Shown here: positions 62,977 to 63,047 of the stretch, piece by piece
How the letters are laid out: every line of letters starts with the position of its first letter
Position numbering within the stretch: position 1 is the first letter of the stretch
Assembly: GCA_945862505.1 (NCBI GenBank)
Contig: CAMAYJ010000006.1
Location: 1 to 63,047, forward strand
Direction of reading: 5' to 3'
Length of the DNA: 63,047 bases
Source: Bifidobacterium breve
GTDB lineage: Bacteria; Actinomycetota; Acidimicrobiia; Acidimicrobiales; Acidimicrobilacustridaceae
Position numbers and translations under genes: made by a program
The notes under the pieces: model-generated
What the model was told of the DNA's origin: nothing
What the model saw: only the letters and a program-made list of their open reading frames with translations
Databases searched by the model: none

Positions 62977-63047
62977 TTACTTAATCGGATACCACTTGGC
63001 ATCGACAGGCACCCAGCACTGAATATCAACGGGGCAGTTGTTGTAGG
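62977..63047 (-). CDS. C-terminal end of an unrecognised protein, truncated by window
   Basis: The last 22 codons and TAA of a leftward gene that begins outside the window. The visible end includes CPVDIQCWVPVDAKWYPIK, with two cysteines six residues apart and several Trp/Tyr. A clear terminator follows, so the frame is real. It may be an exported or binding protein by its Cys/Trp-rich tail, but I cannot name it. Confidence 0.6.
   Translation of the reverse strand, partial: YNNCPVDIQCWVPVDAKWYPIK

Noticed and set aside
62037-63029. Leftward extension of the alkylsulfatase-like frame by 331 codons
   Set aside because: Antisense to the SDR gene with clear motifs; a GTG with a -10 box six bases upstream marks the real start.
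1-63047. CRISPR arrays, insertion sequences, prophage genes, tRNA or rRNA
   Set aside because: I saw no regularly spaced repeats, transposase or integrase genes, or tRNA-like cloverleaf ends in the gaps. A tRNAscan-SE and Infernal run would settle the RNA question.

Overview
The window looks like chromosomal sequence of a moderately GC-rich actinobacterium. The indicators are NucS (the non-canonical mismatch-repair nuclease of Actinobacteria and Archaea), a Ddn-like deazaflavin-family protein, a GAP/Sap-family membrane protein, an MmpL-type exporter, a LOG-family protein, a free-standing Lys/Ala histone-H1-like protein, and many starts with an actinobacterial -10 box a few bases upstream (leaderless transcription). 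The mix of P450, SDR, VOC, sulfatase and dioxygenase genes suits an aquatic Acidimicrobiia lineage (Ilumatobacter-like), but that placement is inferred. I recognised no tRNA, rRNA, CRISPR array, insertion sequence or replication origin.

Layout. 1-10 kb is mainly housekeeping: the 3' part of the 2-oxoglutarate dehydrogenase E1 gene, an M20 peptidase gene broken by one in-frame TAG, an H1-like basic protein with a 45-bp tandem repeat, ettA, a CysQ-type phosphatase, an ABC1/UbiB kinase-like protein and nucS. 10.0-13.6 kb holds a tandemly duplicated two-gene unit of unknown function. Each unit has a Tat-like secreted protein with four cysteines and a C-terminal APxFTG tail, followed by a cytosolic GNAT-like protein. 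A decayed copy of the nucS 3' end sits at the junction and dates the duplication. 13.6-17.9 kb: split MFE-2-type beta-oxidation genes (MaoC hydratase and SDR), rmuC, and a fatty-acid desaturase under a perfect 18-bp TetR-type palindrome.

17.9-41 kb is a catabolic accessory region. A leftward run (class II aldolase, amidohydrolase, VOC, P450, AhpD-like) faces a rightward run (carboxylesterase, aldo/keto reductase, alpha/beta hydrolase, SDR). Next is a phosphonate-type module: a phosphonate-monoester-hydrolase-like sulfatase, divergent across 35 bp from a PhnY-like dioxygenase overlapping a PhnZ-like HD oxygenase. Dehydrogenases, transporters, a TauD-type dioxygenase and an enoyl-CoA hydratase/acyl-CoA dehydrogenase pair follow.

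41-47 kb is cydABDC (cytochrome bd oxidase and its ABC exporter). 47-57 kb carries hydrolases, a saccharopine-dehydrogenase-like enzyme, LOG, a Baeyer-Villiger-type monooxygenase, exonuclease III and an MmpL exporter. 57-63 kb ends with a thioesterase, an arylsulfatase overlapping an alkylsulfatase-like metallo-beta-lactamase protein whose HxHxDH motif is altered, a divergent SDR, and the last 22 codons of a leftward gene with its own terminator.

Products were assigned by reading motifs, without database searches. Where I moved a start codon the reason is given in the entry.
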